From assembly GCF_900156375.1 (NCBI RefSeq), contig NZ_FTNK01000003.1:310001-374000 (forward strand): a stretch of DNA of 64,000 nucleotides, written 5' to 3'. Origin of the DNA: Paenibacillus macquariensis (lineage in GTDB: Bacteria; Bacillota; Bacilli; Paenibacillales; Paenibacillaceae). The notes beneath the pieces are model-generated. The model was not told the DNA's origin. It was given only the letters and a program-made list of their open reading frames with translations, and made no database searches. Below are positions 22,662 through 31,784 of the stretch, in pieces; within the stretch, counting starts at the first letter, position 1, and each line of letters starts with the position of its first letter. Position numbers and translations under genes: made by a program.

Positions 22662-25112
22662 ATGAAGGTATCAACAGAATGGCTGAAGGATTACGTTACA
22701 TTAGAGAACGTAGTTGCTGAGGATTTAGCGGAGCAAATTACACGTGCAGGTATTGAAATAGATGAGGTTGAGAACCGCAATAAAGGCGTGGATAAGATCG
22801 TTGTTGGTTATGTTGTCAGTAAAGAGAAGCACCCGGACGCTGACAAATTGAATATCTGTATCGTAAATGCAGGATTAGAAGAAGAATTGCAGATCGTCTG
22901 TGGAGCGAAGAATGTGGATGCTGGTCAGAAAGTTCCAGTAGCGCTTATTGGTGCTACAATGCCTGATGGTATGCAGATTAAGAAAGCGAAACTTCGTGGC
23001 GTATTATCTCAGGGTATGATCTGTTCTGCTAAAGAACTAGGATTGAATGAGAAATTACTTCCTAAAGCGCAACAAGAAGGTATCTTTGTCCTTCCGGAAT
23101 CCGTAGAGATTGGTACACCTATTAGTCATGTACTTGGTTTAAATGATAAAGTGCTTGATTTCGATTTGACACCTAATCGTTCCGATTGTCTTAGTATGCG
23201 CGGTGCGGCATATGAAGTTGGCGCAATCCTAGGTCGTGAAGTGAACATACCAGATCCACTAGACCAACTTATTGAAGTAAGTGATACTGCTGCAGAACAT
23301 ATTTCGGTTCAGATTAGTACACCGGAATACTGTAGCCATTATGCTGCTCGTTATATTACTGGAGTTACGATCACATCGTCTCCGCAATGGATGCAGAATC
23401 GCTTGATGGCAGCGGGTGTACGTCCGATCAACAACATCGTAGATATCACGAACTATGTGATGTTGGAATATGGTCAGCCTCTTCATGCTTTTGATGCGGA
23501 TAAGCTGAACAAGGGTGCTATTGATGTTCGTTTTGCTAAAGATGGAGAGACATTGATTACTTTGGATGGGCAAGAGCGTAAGCTGGAGCCTCATATGCTA
23601 CTTATTACGGACGGAGTGAAACCTGTAGCCCTTGCTGGTGTGATGGGTGGAGCTAACTCAGAAGTAACAGAGCAAACAGTGAATATTCTATTGGAATCGG
23701 CTCATTTTGACGGGGCAATTGTACGTAAAACGTCTCGCCAGTTAGGTCTTCGTTCTGAAGCGAGTCTACGATTTGAGAAAGAAGTCGATCGTGGTGCAGT
23801 TATTCCTGCATTGAACAGAGCCGCTTCTTTGATCGCTAGTCATGCAGAGGGCAGTGTACATCATGGTATTGTTGAATCCATCGTTGCACCTGCTAAAGAG
23901 GTAACGATTGCATTGCGCCTTGAGAAGTTGAATGGTGTCTTGGGTACGGACCTCTCTATGCTTGAAGTGAAAACAATATTTGCTCGCTTGAATTTCGATT
24001 GTGCGGATACGGCTCAGGGAATTATCGAAGTAAGAGTTCCAACGCGTCGCGGTGATATTACAACGGACGTTGATCTTATGGAAGAAATTGCTCGCCTATA
24101 TGGGTACGATAACATTCCAACGACTCCGATTGAAGGACCAACGACTCCTGGGGCATATACGAAACCTCAAGCCTTACGTCGTGAATTACGGAGATTGTTA
24201 ACTCACGGAGGATGGCAGGAGTTAATTAGTTATTCATTTACACATCCCGATCAAGCAGCAGTGTTTCCATCATTAACAATGGGTAGTAAGCCAGTTAAGC
24301 TATCCATGCCAATGAGTGAGGAACGTAGTGTACTGCGTACCAGTATTATTCCTCAGATGTTGGATGCGGCAACGTACAACGTGAACCGCAAACATCCTGA
24401 CCTAGCATTGTTTGAAGTAGGTCATGTCTTCTTTACGGAAGAAGAACAATTGACTGTACAACCGAAGGAAATACCGGTCTTGTCATTATTGCTTAGTGGT
24501 AATAAGGGACAGAAACAGTGGAACGTTACTCCGGTGCAAGTTGATTTCTTTGATCTCAAAGGGACGCTTGAGTCATTGTTCAATCACCTTGGCTTACAGG
24601 ATTCAGTAACCTATGTTGCGAATCAACCAGAAGGATACCATCCTGGTCGTTCGGCTTCTATTTACTTAGACAATGGATCAGGCATTAAAGTGTTATTGGG
24701 TACACTTGGTCAAGTTCATCCTCAATTGCAAATTGATCGAGATCTGGAAGATGTCTATGTTGCGGAATTATTGCTACAACCATTATTTGATAACACGGAT
24801 TATGAGTTGAAATATCGTGATTTACCACGTTATCCAGCTGTTGAACGTGATATTGCAGTTGTGGTAGACCAGAGCACAGAAGCCGGAGCATTACTTGCTA
24901 AGATTAGTGAAGTTGCGGGCGAATTGTTACAGACCGTACAGGTATTTGATGTGTACACGGGAAGTAAACTAGGTGACAATAAGAAGAGCGTAGCTATATC
25001 ACTTTTATACCGTCATCAGGAACGAACATTAACGGATGAAGAGATAACGACGGTGCATGGAACTGTTGTAACGGCATTGGAACAAACTTTTGAAGCGGAA
25101 TTAAGAAAATAG
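22662..25112 (+). CDS. pheT: Phenylalanyl-tRNA synthetase beta subunit
   Basis: The 816-residue protein starts MKVSTEWLKDYV. It has an EMAP-II-like tRNA-binding domain (about residues 40-155), the B3/B4 editing domain, B5 (DLTPNRSDCLSMRG precedes it), a catalytic-like core and a C-terminal anticodon-binding ferredoxin fold (YRDLPRYPAVERDIAVVVD). It partners PheS. Length is usual for Bacilli. Confidence 0.98.
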   Translation: MKVSTEWLKDYVTLENVVAEDLAEQITRAGIEIDEVENRNKGVDKIVVGYVVSKEKHPDADKLNICIVNAGLEEELQIVCGAKNVDAGQKVPVALIGATMPDGMQIKKAKLRGVLSQGMICSAKELGLNEKLLPKAQQEGIFVLPESVEIGTPISHVLGLNDKVLDFDLTPNRSDCLSMRGAAYEVGAILGREVNIPDPLDQLIEVSDTAAEHISVQISTPEYCSHYAARYITGVTITSSPQWMQNRLMAAGVRPINNIVDITNYVMLEYGQPLHAFDADKLNKGAIDVRFAKDGETLITLDGQERKLEPHMLLITDGVKPVALAGVMGGANSEVTEQTVNILLESAHFDGAIVRKTSRQLGLRSEASLRFEKEVDRGAVIPALNRAASLIASHAEGSVHHGIVESIVAPAKEVTIALRLEKLNGVLGTDLSMLEVKTIFARLNFDCADTAQGIIEVRVPTRRGDITTDVDLMEEIARLYGYDNIPTTPIEGPTTPGAYTKPQALRRELRRLLTHGGWQELISYSFTHPDQAAVFPSLTMGSKPVKLSMPMSEERSVLRTSIIPQMLDAATYNVNRKHPDLALFEVGHVFFTEEEQLTVQPKEIPVLSLLLSGNKGQKQWNVTPVQVDFFDLKGTLESLFNHLGLQDSVTYVANQPEGYHPGRSASIYLDNGSGIKVLLGTLGQVHPQLQIDRDLEDVYVAELLLQPLFDNTDYELKYRDLPRYPAVERDIAVVVDQSTEAGALLAKISEVAGELLQTVQVFDVYTGSKLGDNKKSVAISLLYRHQERTLTDEEITTVHGTVVTALEQTFEAELRK

Positions 25113-25127
25113 CAGGAATTGAACATA

Positions 25128-25172
25128 GTCACATCGAATCCATAGACTTAATGATTCGATGTGACCTTTTTA
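25128..25172 (+). terminator. Terminator after pheST
   Basis: GTCACATCGAATC and GATTCGATGTGAC form a perfect 13-bp stem, followed by CTTTTT. Confidence 0.9.
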
Positions 25173-25255
25173 GGAATAAGCAACATCTAAATTATGGATA
25201 TGATGATTGTGAATCAGACAACTAAGAGCTAACACATATGAAGGAGGGAACAACA

Positions 25256-26293
25256 GTGAATATACCCGATCGTAATCGCGTCACCGTGGAAATCTACGGG
25301 ACTTCTTATAAACTTGTCGGAAGCAGTTCTGACTATATGAAAAAAATTGCTCAATACGTTGATGAACGAATGAATGCCGTATCTAAGAATCATACTAGGC
25401 TCGATACACCCAAGATCGCGGTTCTCGCTGCTGTCCATATGGCTGAGGAAGCTATTCAGACTCAGGAAGTTCGTAATGAACTAAAGATGCTTACCGGGGA
25501 ACGTAGCGAACTGAAAGCTGAGATCTTGAAGCTGATAGACAACCGTACGGAACAGACGGAGAAGTTGTTGAAGCAACAAGAGGAATCTGCAGTTGTTGTT
25601 AAAGAGAAAGAAGAACTGCAAGCGGAACTTCATCGAGTACAAGCTGAATTACAACAACAATTAGAGAATAATCAATCTTTGCTTGATAAGGAAATTGTCA
25701 AGAATAAGCAAGTAACGCAGAATCAAGCTGATCAAGAGCAGAAGCATAAACAGTCTGTTCTAGAGTTAGATAAACAACTTGTTGATCTGCGAAATAGTAA
25801 CAATCAAGGGCAGATGAAATTGCGTGGAATTGAGAAGGAATTAAAGACTGCACAAGAAGCTCACACACAATTGAATGAACAATATAAGCAGTCGGTACAA
25901 AGAGAACAGACGGCTAAGGCTGAACTGCAATCTCTTCACACACAGGTTACGAAATTACAGAATGAATCGAACCAAATCAAGGATAGTCTAGCTAAGTCCG
26001 AGACGGCCCGTCAATTGTTACAGAAGTCTCTTGAAGAGAGCGATGCTACTGCCCGCAAACTTGAAGGTGAAGTGAACAAGCTATTGGCAGAAACGAAGTC
26101 TTGGAAGATGCTTGCTGACAAGAGAATGGAAGAAATTTCTGATTTGGAACGAACCATATTAGAAGGAACTGAACAGAATGAGACACTCGAATCTGGCATG
26201 AAGTCTCTTCATGATGAACTAAGCGTACTGAAGGAGCAAGCTGAGCTGGAAGAGAAAAAAACAGTACGAAGAGGTACAAGTGGTTTATCGTGA
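25256..26293 (+). CDS. zapA: ZapA-like cell-division protein with long coiled coil (first part, frameshifted)
   Basis: Residues 1-80 match ZapA, the FtsZ-ring-associated protein (NRVTVEIYGTSYKLVG, YMKKIAQYVDERM, AVLAAVHMAEE). Instead of stopping near residue 90 as usual, the protein runs on as an uninterrupted Gln/Glu/Lys-rich coiled coil to residue 345. I start it at GTG 25256, seven bases after AAGGAGGG. The frame is lost after an A7 run at 26256-26262 and stops at 26293. The next ORF continues the coiled coil in the +1 frame. The gene sits between pheT and mutS2, its usual place in this group. Confidence 0.85.
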   Translation: MNIPDRNRVTVEIYGTSYKLVGSSSDYMKKIAQYVDERMNAVSKNHTRLDTPKIAVLAAVHMAEEAIQTQEVRNELKMLTGERSELKAEILKLIDNRTEQTEKLLKQQEESAVVVKEKEELQAELHRVQAELQQQLENNQSLLDKEIVKNKQVTQNQADQEQKHKQSVLELDKQLVDLRNSNNQGQMKLRGIEKELKTAQEAHTQLNEQYKQSVQREQTAKAELQSLHTQVTKLQNESNQIKDSLAKSETARQLLQKSLEESDATARKLEGEVNKLLAETKSWKMLADKRMEEISDLERTILEGTEQNETLESGMKSLHDELSVLKEQAELEEKKTVRRGTSGLS

Positions 26294-26713
26294 AACGGTG
26301 AGACGTGATGAGGATGCAAGAATAGAGAATCTATTGTTGCTAGAAGAGAAAGAAGAGAATGAACGATTATTGAAAGAGTTACAAGATAAGATAATAGAGA
26401 TTTCTTCTCGTGAATCCGAGAATCAGGTCTTATTAGAAGCTACTCATGATGAACTAAGCGTACTGAAGGAGCAAGCTGAGCTGGAAATGAATATACGCCA
26501 GAGTCTTGAGAGTGATTTACTCAATATCCAGCAACAGTACGAAGAGGTACAAGTGGTTTATCGTGAAACGGTGAGACGTGATGAGGATGCAAGAGTAGAG
26601 AATCTGTTGTTGCTAGAAGAGAAAGAAGAGAATGAACGACTCTTGAACGAGTTACAAGATAAGTTAGTAGAAGTGGCATCTCGTGAATCCGAAAATCAGG
26701 TCTTGCTAGAGAC
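26210..26713 (+). repeat. Two in-gene coiled-coil repeats, first with an internal deletion
   Basis: Unit 1 (26210-26444) and unit 2 (26445 to about 26713) both run from CATGATGAACTAAGCG to GAATCCGA(G/A)AATCAGG. They are nearly identical. Unit 1 has 10 bases (GAGAAAAAAA) where unit 2 has 48, a net change of 38, which breaks the frame. One A fewer would restore it. Confidence 0.85.
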
Positions 26714-27083
26714 TCTTGAACACTCATTGAAGGAATGGACCGAGCGGTATAATGAACTTGAGAGTAAGCAATCTTCATGGGGAATTGAGGAACAGAAACT
26801 TCAGGCAGAGTTAGATATTTGGCAACAGGAGATTGCGGTGACAGAACAGCAACGTGAAGAGTTACGTGGTGAAAAGGAGACTGTCTCTCGAGAGTTACTT
26901 GAGATTGGAGAGTCCTTCGAACTTGTAGCACATCAATATCGTCTTCTACAGGTGGAACATGACATGCAATTGGAACAGACGAAGGAACTTAAGGAAGAAC
27001 ATCGGAAGCTCAGCGAGGAATACGGAAAGTTACAAAGTGAATATAATGAGTGGATTGAACTAATCGAACAAGATAAAGGTTAA
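26280..27083 (+). CDS. Continuation of the ZapA-like coiled coil (displaced frame)
   Basis: This frame (from about 26263) continues the coiled coil with VYRETVRRDEDAR...ENLLLLEEKEENERLL repeats and ends at 27083. The ATG/GTG choices near 26280 lack a ribosome site, so it is unlikely to start on its own. Joined to the previous ORF it would give a protein of roughly 610 residues. Three explanations fit: a real frameshift mutation, polymerase slippage on the A7 run that restores the frame in some transcripts, or a homopolymer sequencing error. Confidence 0.7.
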   Translation: MVYRETVRRDEDARIENLLLLEEKEENERLLKELQDKIIEISSRESENQVLLEATHDELSVLKEQAELEMNIRQSLESDLLNIQQQYEEVQVVYRETVRRDEDARVENLLLLEEKEENERLLNELQDKLVEVASRESENQVLLETLEHSLKEWTERYNELESKQSSWGIEEQKLQAELDIWQQEIAVTEQQREELRGEKETVSRELLEIGESFELVAHQYRLLQVEHDMQLEQTKELKEEHRKLSEEYGKLQSEYNEWIELIEQDKG

Positions 27084-27093
27084 ACATAAGAAT

Positions 27094-27125
27094 GATCGCC
27101 CCACTTCTATGGAAGTGAGGCGATC
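27094..27125. terminator. Terminator between convergent genes
   Basis: GATCGCC-C-CACTTC-TATG-GAAGTG-A-GGCGATC. It serves the zapA-like gene and probably the convergent cupredoxin gene. Confidence 0.85.
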
Positions 27126-27133
27126 AAAGTGTT

Positions 27134-27520
27134 TTATTCTACAATTATCTTGGAGATCATACCCGAGTGGCCAGCGCCACAGAATACAGAACACATGATT
27201 TCGTATTCACCCGGTTTGTCTGCCGTAATGACTTTGGAAGGATGTTTCTTATCCAGTTGAATCTCTAGTCCAGGGATCAGAACACCGTGATTGCCTGATA
27301 CATTCTCAAATACAATCTTAACGGTTTCACCTTTTTTAATGTGGTACTCCTTTTGGTCAAACGTATAGTTTGAGGCTTTAATGACGATTTCCTCGCTTGG
27401 AGCTACTCCGGTATCTGAAACCCCACTATTGGAAGAATTCGCTGAGGAATTGTCTCCTCCACATGCAGATAAGGTCATTATTAGCATGCAACTTATGATT
27501 AATACAAGTACTTTTTTCAT
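27134..27520 (-). CDS. CuA-type cupredoxin lipoprotein
   Basis: The 128-residue protein has a lipoprotein signal (LIMTLSACGG) and a cupredoxin domain ending in CSVFCGAGHSGM. The spacing C-x3-C-x3-H-x2-M, with His in GNHGVL upstream, is the binuclear CuA site of cytochrome c oxidase subunit II and nitrous oxide reductase. No COX2 membrane hairpin and no oxidase genes are nearby, so it is a stand-alone copper protein at the outer membrane face. It may carry electrons or deliver copper. Ribosome site GGGAGAG upstream. Confidence 0.85.
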   Translation of the reverse strand: MKKVLVLIISCMLIMTLSACGGDNSSANSSNSGVSDTGVAPSEEIVIKASNYTFDQKEYHIKKGETVKIVFENVSGNHGVLIPGLEIQLDKKHPSKVITADKPGEYEIMCSVFCGAGHSGMISKIIVE

Positions 27521-27678
27521 ATTTCACTCTCCCGTTGGCATGATAATGTGACAAATATAGTAATATCATACCTTATAGAAAATGTGTTTGCACATGATGA
27601 TTTGAAATATTCGTGAACAAAATATGATTTGTTTAAGGTAAAATAAATCGCTAATTCCAATGAATATTGGCCACAGGA

Positions 27679-27706
27679 AAGCCCCTGTTCCATGGAACAG
27701 GGGCTT
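27679..27706. terminator. Perfect 28-nt palindrome
   Basis: The 14-bp arms (AAGCCCCTGTTCCA and its complement) have no loop and lack a long T tract. It lies downstream of the minus-strand gene at 27748 and probably terminates it or stabilises its mRNA end. Confidence 0.6.
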
Positions 27707-27747
27707 GTCTGTGAAGTGGGTACTAAGTGTTACTGTCCAAGCTCGAT

Positions 27748-28104
27748 TTAACGATGTTCACGAGCTGCATCATAGGGTGTTGCCACCGGTATGAAGAGGT
27801 CAATAATTCCAATGACCAGTGCTGCTAGCAGAGCGCCAAGCATAGTTACGCTGACCCCACTGACAATGAACTGGGCAATGTAAATCACTAATGCGCTCAC
27901 TAAAAAGCCGACAATGCCTCGACCGAAAGGATTTATTCGTTTACCGAATATGCCCTCAACAACCCAACTAATCAAGGCAATGACTAGAGCGAGTATAAGA
28001 GCGCTCCAGAATCCACCGACGGAAAACTGTGGCACGATCCAACCAACAACCATTAACACCAGTGCTGCTACAATGAATCTAACGACATGACCCAGGAAGT
28101 GCAT
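27748..28104 (-). CDS. Phage-holin-superfamily (YvlD-like) membrane protein
   Basis: The 118-residue protein has four hydrophobic segments (FIVAALVLMVVGWIVP, WSALILALVIALISWVV, GIVGFLVSALVIYIAQFIV, MLGALLAALVIGIIDLFIP). This is the holin_4_2 pattern of YvlD-like chromosomal proteins, which are not prophage genes. Function unknown; possibly envelope related. It lies divergently from mutS2. Confidence 0.8.
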   Translation of the reverse strand: MHFLGHVVRFIVAALVLMVVGWIVPQFSVGGFWSALILALVIALISWVVEGIFGKRINPFGRGIVGFLVSALVIYIAQFIVSGVSVTMLGALLAALVIGIIDLFIPVATPYDAAREHR

Positions 28105-28252
28105 GCAATTGGCCTCCTTTACACATGAATAATGTGTTATGCAAGAGTTATTGTATTCAATTATCAGGAAACTATGTATGGAAGTTCAAAATAGCGAATT
28201 TGGGTTGGTTTCGTTATAATAAAGTCAAGGTTGAAAGGAGTAGTGAATTATC

Positions 28253-30616
28253 TTGGACGACAAAATTTTGCATACTTTAGAATATCGCAAGATTTTAAAT
28301 AAATGTTCCGGCTATACCCAGACAAGTATGGGGAAACAGGCAGCAGAACAACTTAAACCGGTTACGGATTTAGAGTCCGTCAAACAACTATTGAATGTTA
28401 CAAATGAGGCTTATACAGTAGATCGATTAAAGGGGACGCCTCCTTTTGGAGGAATAACAGATATCTCTGCAGCTACAAAGAGAGCACAGATCGGTGGGAC
28501 ATTAAATCCACATGAATTGCTGGCTATAAGTAATACTATTTATGGATCTAGACGCATCAAACGATTCATTGCTAACATTCATGAGGATGAAGAAGTTAAG
28601 ATTCTATTCACGTTAAGTGAAGGGATTTCTGAACAGAAGGTTCTCGAGGATGCGATTAAATCTTGTATAGATGAAACTGCTGAGGTTATGGATTCGGCAA
28701 GTTCAGAACTTGCACAGGTTCGCAGAGAACTTAGAACTGGGGAAGTTCGTATTCGCGAAAAGCTGGATTCAATGATTCGCTCTTCTACCGTCTCTAAGAT
28801 GCTTCAGGATCAATTGGTTACTATTCGTGGAGATCGTTTCGTTATCCCGGTGAAGGCAGAACATCGTTCTTATTTCGGTGGTATCGTTCATGATCAATCC
28901 GGTTCTGGTGCAACACTGTTTATTGAACCAGAGGTCATCGTAACGATGAATAATAAATTGCGGGAATTACGGATGAGAGAAGAACGTGAAATTGAAGTTA
29001 TTTTACAGAAATTAACGGCTCTTGTTGGTGATGAAGCAGAAATGTTGCTTATAGATGTTGGTGTGGTCGGCGATCTTGATTTCATATTTGCGAAAGCGCG
29101 ATTAGCACATGTGATGAAAGCATCAATGCCACAAATAAATGATGTTGGATTTCTAAAGCTGAAGAAAGGACGGCATCCGCTAATTCCATTGGAACAGGTT
29201 GTTCCCATTGATGTGGAGTTGGGCAAGTCGCATACTTCCATTATCGTAACTGGTCCGAATACGGGAGGTAAGACGGTTACGCTGAAGACGATAGGACTTC
29301 TTTGTCTCATGGCGATGTCAGGATTCTTCGTTCCGGCTGAAGAGGGTAGCGAACTAAGTGTGTTTGACGCCATATTTGCGGATATCGGGGATGAACAAAG
29401 TATTGAACAAAACCTCAGTACTTTCTCGAGTCATATGACGAATATTATACGAATATTAAAGCAAATGACGCCTAAAAGTCTTATCCTTCTGGATGAAGTA
29501 GGGGCTGGTACAGATCCTGCGGAAGGGTCTGCATTAGCGATATCTATTCTGGAGCACATTCACCGTACGAACTGCCGCATGGTGGCAACGACACATTATA
29601 GTGAGTTAAAAGCTTATGCATATGAACGTCAAGGTATTATAAATGCGAGTATGGAATTTGATGTGAACACTTTGAGTCCTACGTATCGTCTATTGATCGG
29701 TGTTCCGGGAAGAAGTAATGCGTTTGCTATCGGAGAGCGATTAGGATTACAGAAAAGTATATTAGATTTTGCTCGTGGTGAAGTGAAAGAGGAAGATATG
29801 CGCGTAGAGCATATGATAGCTTCTCTTGAGGACAATCGCCTCCGTGCTGAGAGTGAGCGTAAACAAGCTGAACAGCTCCGTATGGAGATGGAGGCACTAC
29901 GAACTCAGCATCAACGAGAGTTAGAGAAGTTGGATGAACAACGTGACAAGCTTTTGGAAAAAGCAGAGCTCAACGCACAAGAAGTGATCAACAAAGCTCG
30001 CGCTGAAGCAGAACGAATTATTTCTGAACTACGCGATCTTGCAATGACTGAAGGCGCATCGGTGAAAGAACACAAGTTAATTGCGGCACGTAAACAACTT
30101 GAAGAAGCTGAGCCGAAGCAACGTAAGAAAACCCCGACCAAGAATCAAGTTAAAGTTCGTACGATTGAACCTGGCGATGAGGTAAGATTATACAGTCTGA
30201 ACCAAAAAGGTCATGTTGTAGAACTTACAGGTAATAAAGAAGCGATGGTACAGTTAGGTATTATGAAAATGAAGGTTAGCTTAGATGATTTGGAACTCTT
30301 AAATGCGAACCAATCAGATAAACCTCAAAAGACGAAGAGTGTTACAATGGTTAAACGAACGCGAGATGACAATATTCGTCGTGAACTAGATCTGCGTGGT
30401 GCGAACCTCGAAGAAGCGTTGATGGAAGTTGATCGATTCATTGATGAAGCATTCTTGAGCAATTTAGGTCAGGTAAGTATTATCCACGGTAAGGGAACTG
30501 GGATTCTTCGAACGGGAATGCAGGAGTACCTTCGTAAGCACAGACATGTTAAAAGTTATCGGTTGGGTAATTATGGCGAAGGTGGAAATGGTGTTACCGT
30601 CGCTGAATTGCATTAA
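28253..30616 (+). CDS. mutS2: MutS2 ATPase with Smr domain
   Basis: The 787-residue protein has a MutS-type core with Walker A GPNTGGKTVTLKT (about residue 334), ABC motif SIEQNLSTFSSH, Walker B LILLDEVGAGTD, a long coiled linker, and a C-terminal Smr domain starting LDLRGANLEEAL (about 710) with HGKGTG. The N-terminal mismatch-binding domains of MutS are absent. In Bacillus subtilis MutS2 acts on collided ribosomes; older work links it to recombination. It starts with TTG behind AAAGGAG, with TATAAT upstream at about 28215. Confidence 0.96.
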   Translation: MDDKILHTLEYRKILNKCSGYTQTSMGKQAAEQLKPVTDLESVKQLLNVTNEAYTVDRLKGTPPFGGITDISAATKRAQIGGTLNPHELLAISNTIYGSRRIKRFIANIHEDEEVKILFTLSEGISEQKVLEDAIKSCIDETAEVMDSASSELAQVRRELRTGEVRIREKLDSMIRSSTVSKMLQDQLVTIRGDRFVIPVKAEHRSYFGGIVHDQSGSGATLFIEPEVIVTMNNKLRELRMREEREIEVILQKLTALVGDEAEMLLIDVGVVGDLDFIFAKARLAHVMKASMPQINDVGFLKLKKGRHPLIPLEQVVPIDVELGKSHTSIIVTGPNTGGKTVTLKTIGLLCLMAMSGFFVPAEEGSELSVFDAIFADIGDEQSIEQNLSTFSSHMTNIIRILKQMTPKSLILLDEVGAGTDPAEGSALAISILEHIHRTNCRMVATTHYSELKAYAYERQGIINASMEFDVNTLSPTYRLLIGVPGRSNAFAIGERLGLQKSILDFARGEVKEEDMRVEHMIASLEDNRLRAESERKQAEQLRMEMEALRTQHQRELEKLDEQRDKLLEKAELNAQEVINKARAEAERIISELRDLAMTEGASVKEHKLIAARKQLEEAEPKQRKKTPTKNQVKVRTIEPGDEVRLYSLNQKGHVVELTGNKEAMVQLGIMKMKVSLDDLELLNANQSDKPQKTKSVTMVKRTRDDNIRRELDLRGANLEEALMEVDRFIDEAFLSNLGQVSIIHGKGTGILRTGMQEYLRKHRHVKSYRLGNYGEGGNGVTVAELH

Positions 30617-30662
30617 GTATGTATAAGTTCGTTTAAGTTCAGTTGTAAGGAGTGTCATCCCT

Positions 30663-30743
30663 ATGAAAAACTTGATACGTATATTATTTGTTGCTGCAGT
30701 TATGTTTATAGTGGCAGGGATTGTTTATTTGAAGAATAGCTAG
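30663..30743 (+). CDS. 26-residue single-span membrane peptide
   Basis: ATG at 30663 is preceded by AAGGAG and encodes MKNLIRILFVAAVMFIVAGI followed by VYLKNS. It has a positive N-terminus, one 17-residue membrane helix and a short tail. Its TAG stop runs into the AGGAGG of the next gene, which suggests coupling. No family known to me. Confidence 0.6.
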   Translation: MKNLIRILFVAAVMFIVAGIVYLKNS

Positions 30744-30755
30744 GAGGAAGGTTTC

Positions 30756-31292
30756 ATGGAAACAACAGTATGCCCATGGTGTCAGACAGAAATTGTATGG
30801 GATGAAGAACTAGGTCCTGAAGAAGAATGCCCGCATTGTCAGAATGAGCTAAATGAATATCGTACACTCAACATTGGGCTCGAGGAAGACGAGGAAGAAC
30901 TTGAACCTGAAGTCATTACATCTCATGAAGAAGATGAGTTATCGATTACTCCATTCTGGGAAAGGGACGTTACTCGTGCCACTCCAACCATTCGAGCGCT
31001 TGATAAGTATGAAACAAGTCATGATTTGATGAATTACGAAGTAATGGTTGAGAAAGTATTGGATGAACAGGAAGAAGTTCCTGAATGTCCTCATTGTCAT
31101 GAATACATGTTGTTAGCAGGACAACAAGTAACCGATACTGGGTTCCAACCTACTGTAGTTAAAGCGCTACAGTCCCCAATTCTAAGTACGCCATTCACAG
31201 TGGATGTGTACATTTGCACAGGGTGCTTCCACGTTCAGACAACACTTTCTGAGGAAGATCGTTTAAGACTTGTGCAAGGATTGAGTAAATAA
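30756..31292 (+). CDS. Zinc-ribbon protein of unknown function
   Basis: The 178-residue acidic protein has four CxxC-type motifs: CPWC (residue 6) with CPHC (about 25), and CPHC (about 113) with CTGC (about 157), so it can bind two zinc ions. The middle is acidic and variable. It starts behind AGGAGGAAGG, 12 bp after the membrane peptide, downstream of mutS2. I do not know its function. Confidence 0.75.
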   Translation: METTVCPWCQTEIVWDEELGPEEECPHCQNELNEYRTLNIGLEEDEEELEPEVITSHEEDELSITPFWERDVTRATPTIRALDKYETSHDLMNYEVMVEKVLDEQEEVPECPHCHEYMLLAGQQVTDTGFQPTVVKALQSPILSTPFTVDVYICTGCFHVQTTLSEEDRLRLVQGLSK

Positions 31293-31343
31293 TTGATTAC
31301 GATATAGAATCTTAGCACTTGAACTAATTGTTAATAGCTAGCT

Positions 31344-31396
31344 AATACCCATATCCTTTGGCGAAATGCCTAAGGGTATGGGTATTTTTATTTTGA
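31344..31396 (+). terminator. Terminator after the zinc-ribbon gene
   Basis: AATACCCATATCCTTTGGC-GAAAT-GCCTAAGGGTATGGGTATT followed by TTTATTTT. Confidence 0.85.
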
Positions 31397-31516
31397 TAGA
31401 CAGAAGTACTACGAATGTTGTCAGTCATAAGAACAATGAGTGATTGTCACATAGAAATAAACGGTGTGGAGATACTATGATTGTCAAAATAACCTTACCC
31501 AGGAGGGATAGAAGAT

Positions 31517-31750
31517 ATGCAATCCACGCATATGCAACCTTTAACGACCAAAGAGCTTGCCTACATCTCTGATTCTATTACCAATGAAAATTTATTGATC
31601 AAGCAATGTGCAGCGACGGCGGCAACGACACAGAATACGATCATTCAACAAGCATGTTTATCCTATATTCGAAGCTTGGATAGTCATCTTGACCAACTTG
31701 TACAATCTTTAGAAGCGCACCAACAATTAGCACCAGCACAAATTCAATAG
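31517..31750 (+). CDS. CotF-like spore coat protein, short
   Basis: The 77-residue protein has LTTKELAYISDSITNENLLIKQCA, the CotF-family opening, followed by a helical segment. It starts behind AGGAGGG. It pairs with the next CotF-like gene 34 bp downstream and is probably expressed in the mother cell during sporulation, though I did not find a confident sigma-K or sigma-E promoter. Confidence 0.7.
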   Translation: MQSTHMQPLTTKELAYISDSITNENLLIKQCAATAATTQNTIIQQACLSYIRSLDSHLDQLVQSLEAHQQLAPAQIQ

Positions 31751-31784
31751 AAAGAATGTAGCAATTATAGAGGAGGATGCTAAC

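Noticed and set aside
27748..28104. Prophage holin outside the tail cassette
   Set aside because: The holin-superfamily pattern is that of YvlD-like chromosomal proteins and no phage genes are nearby.
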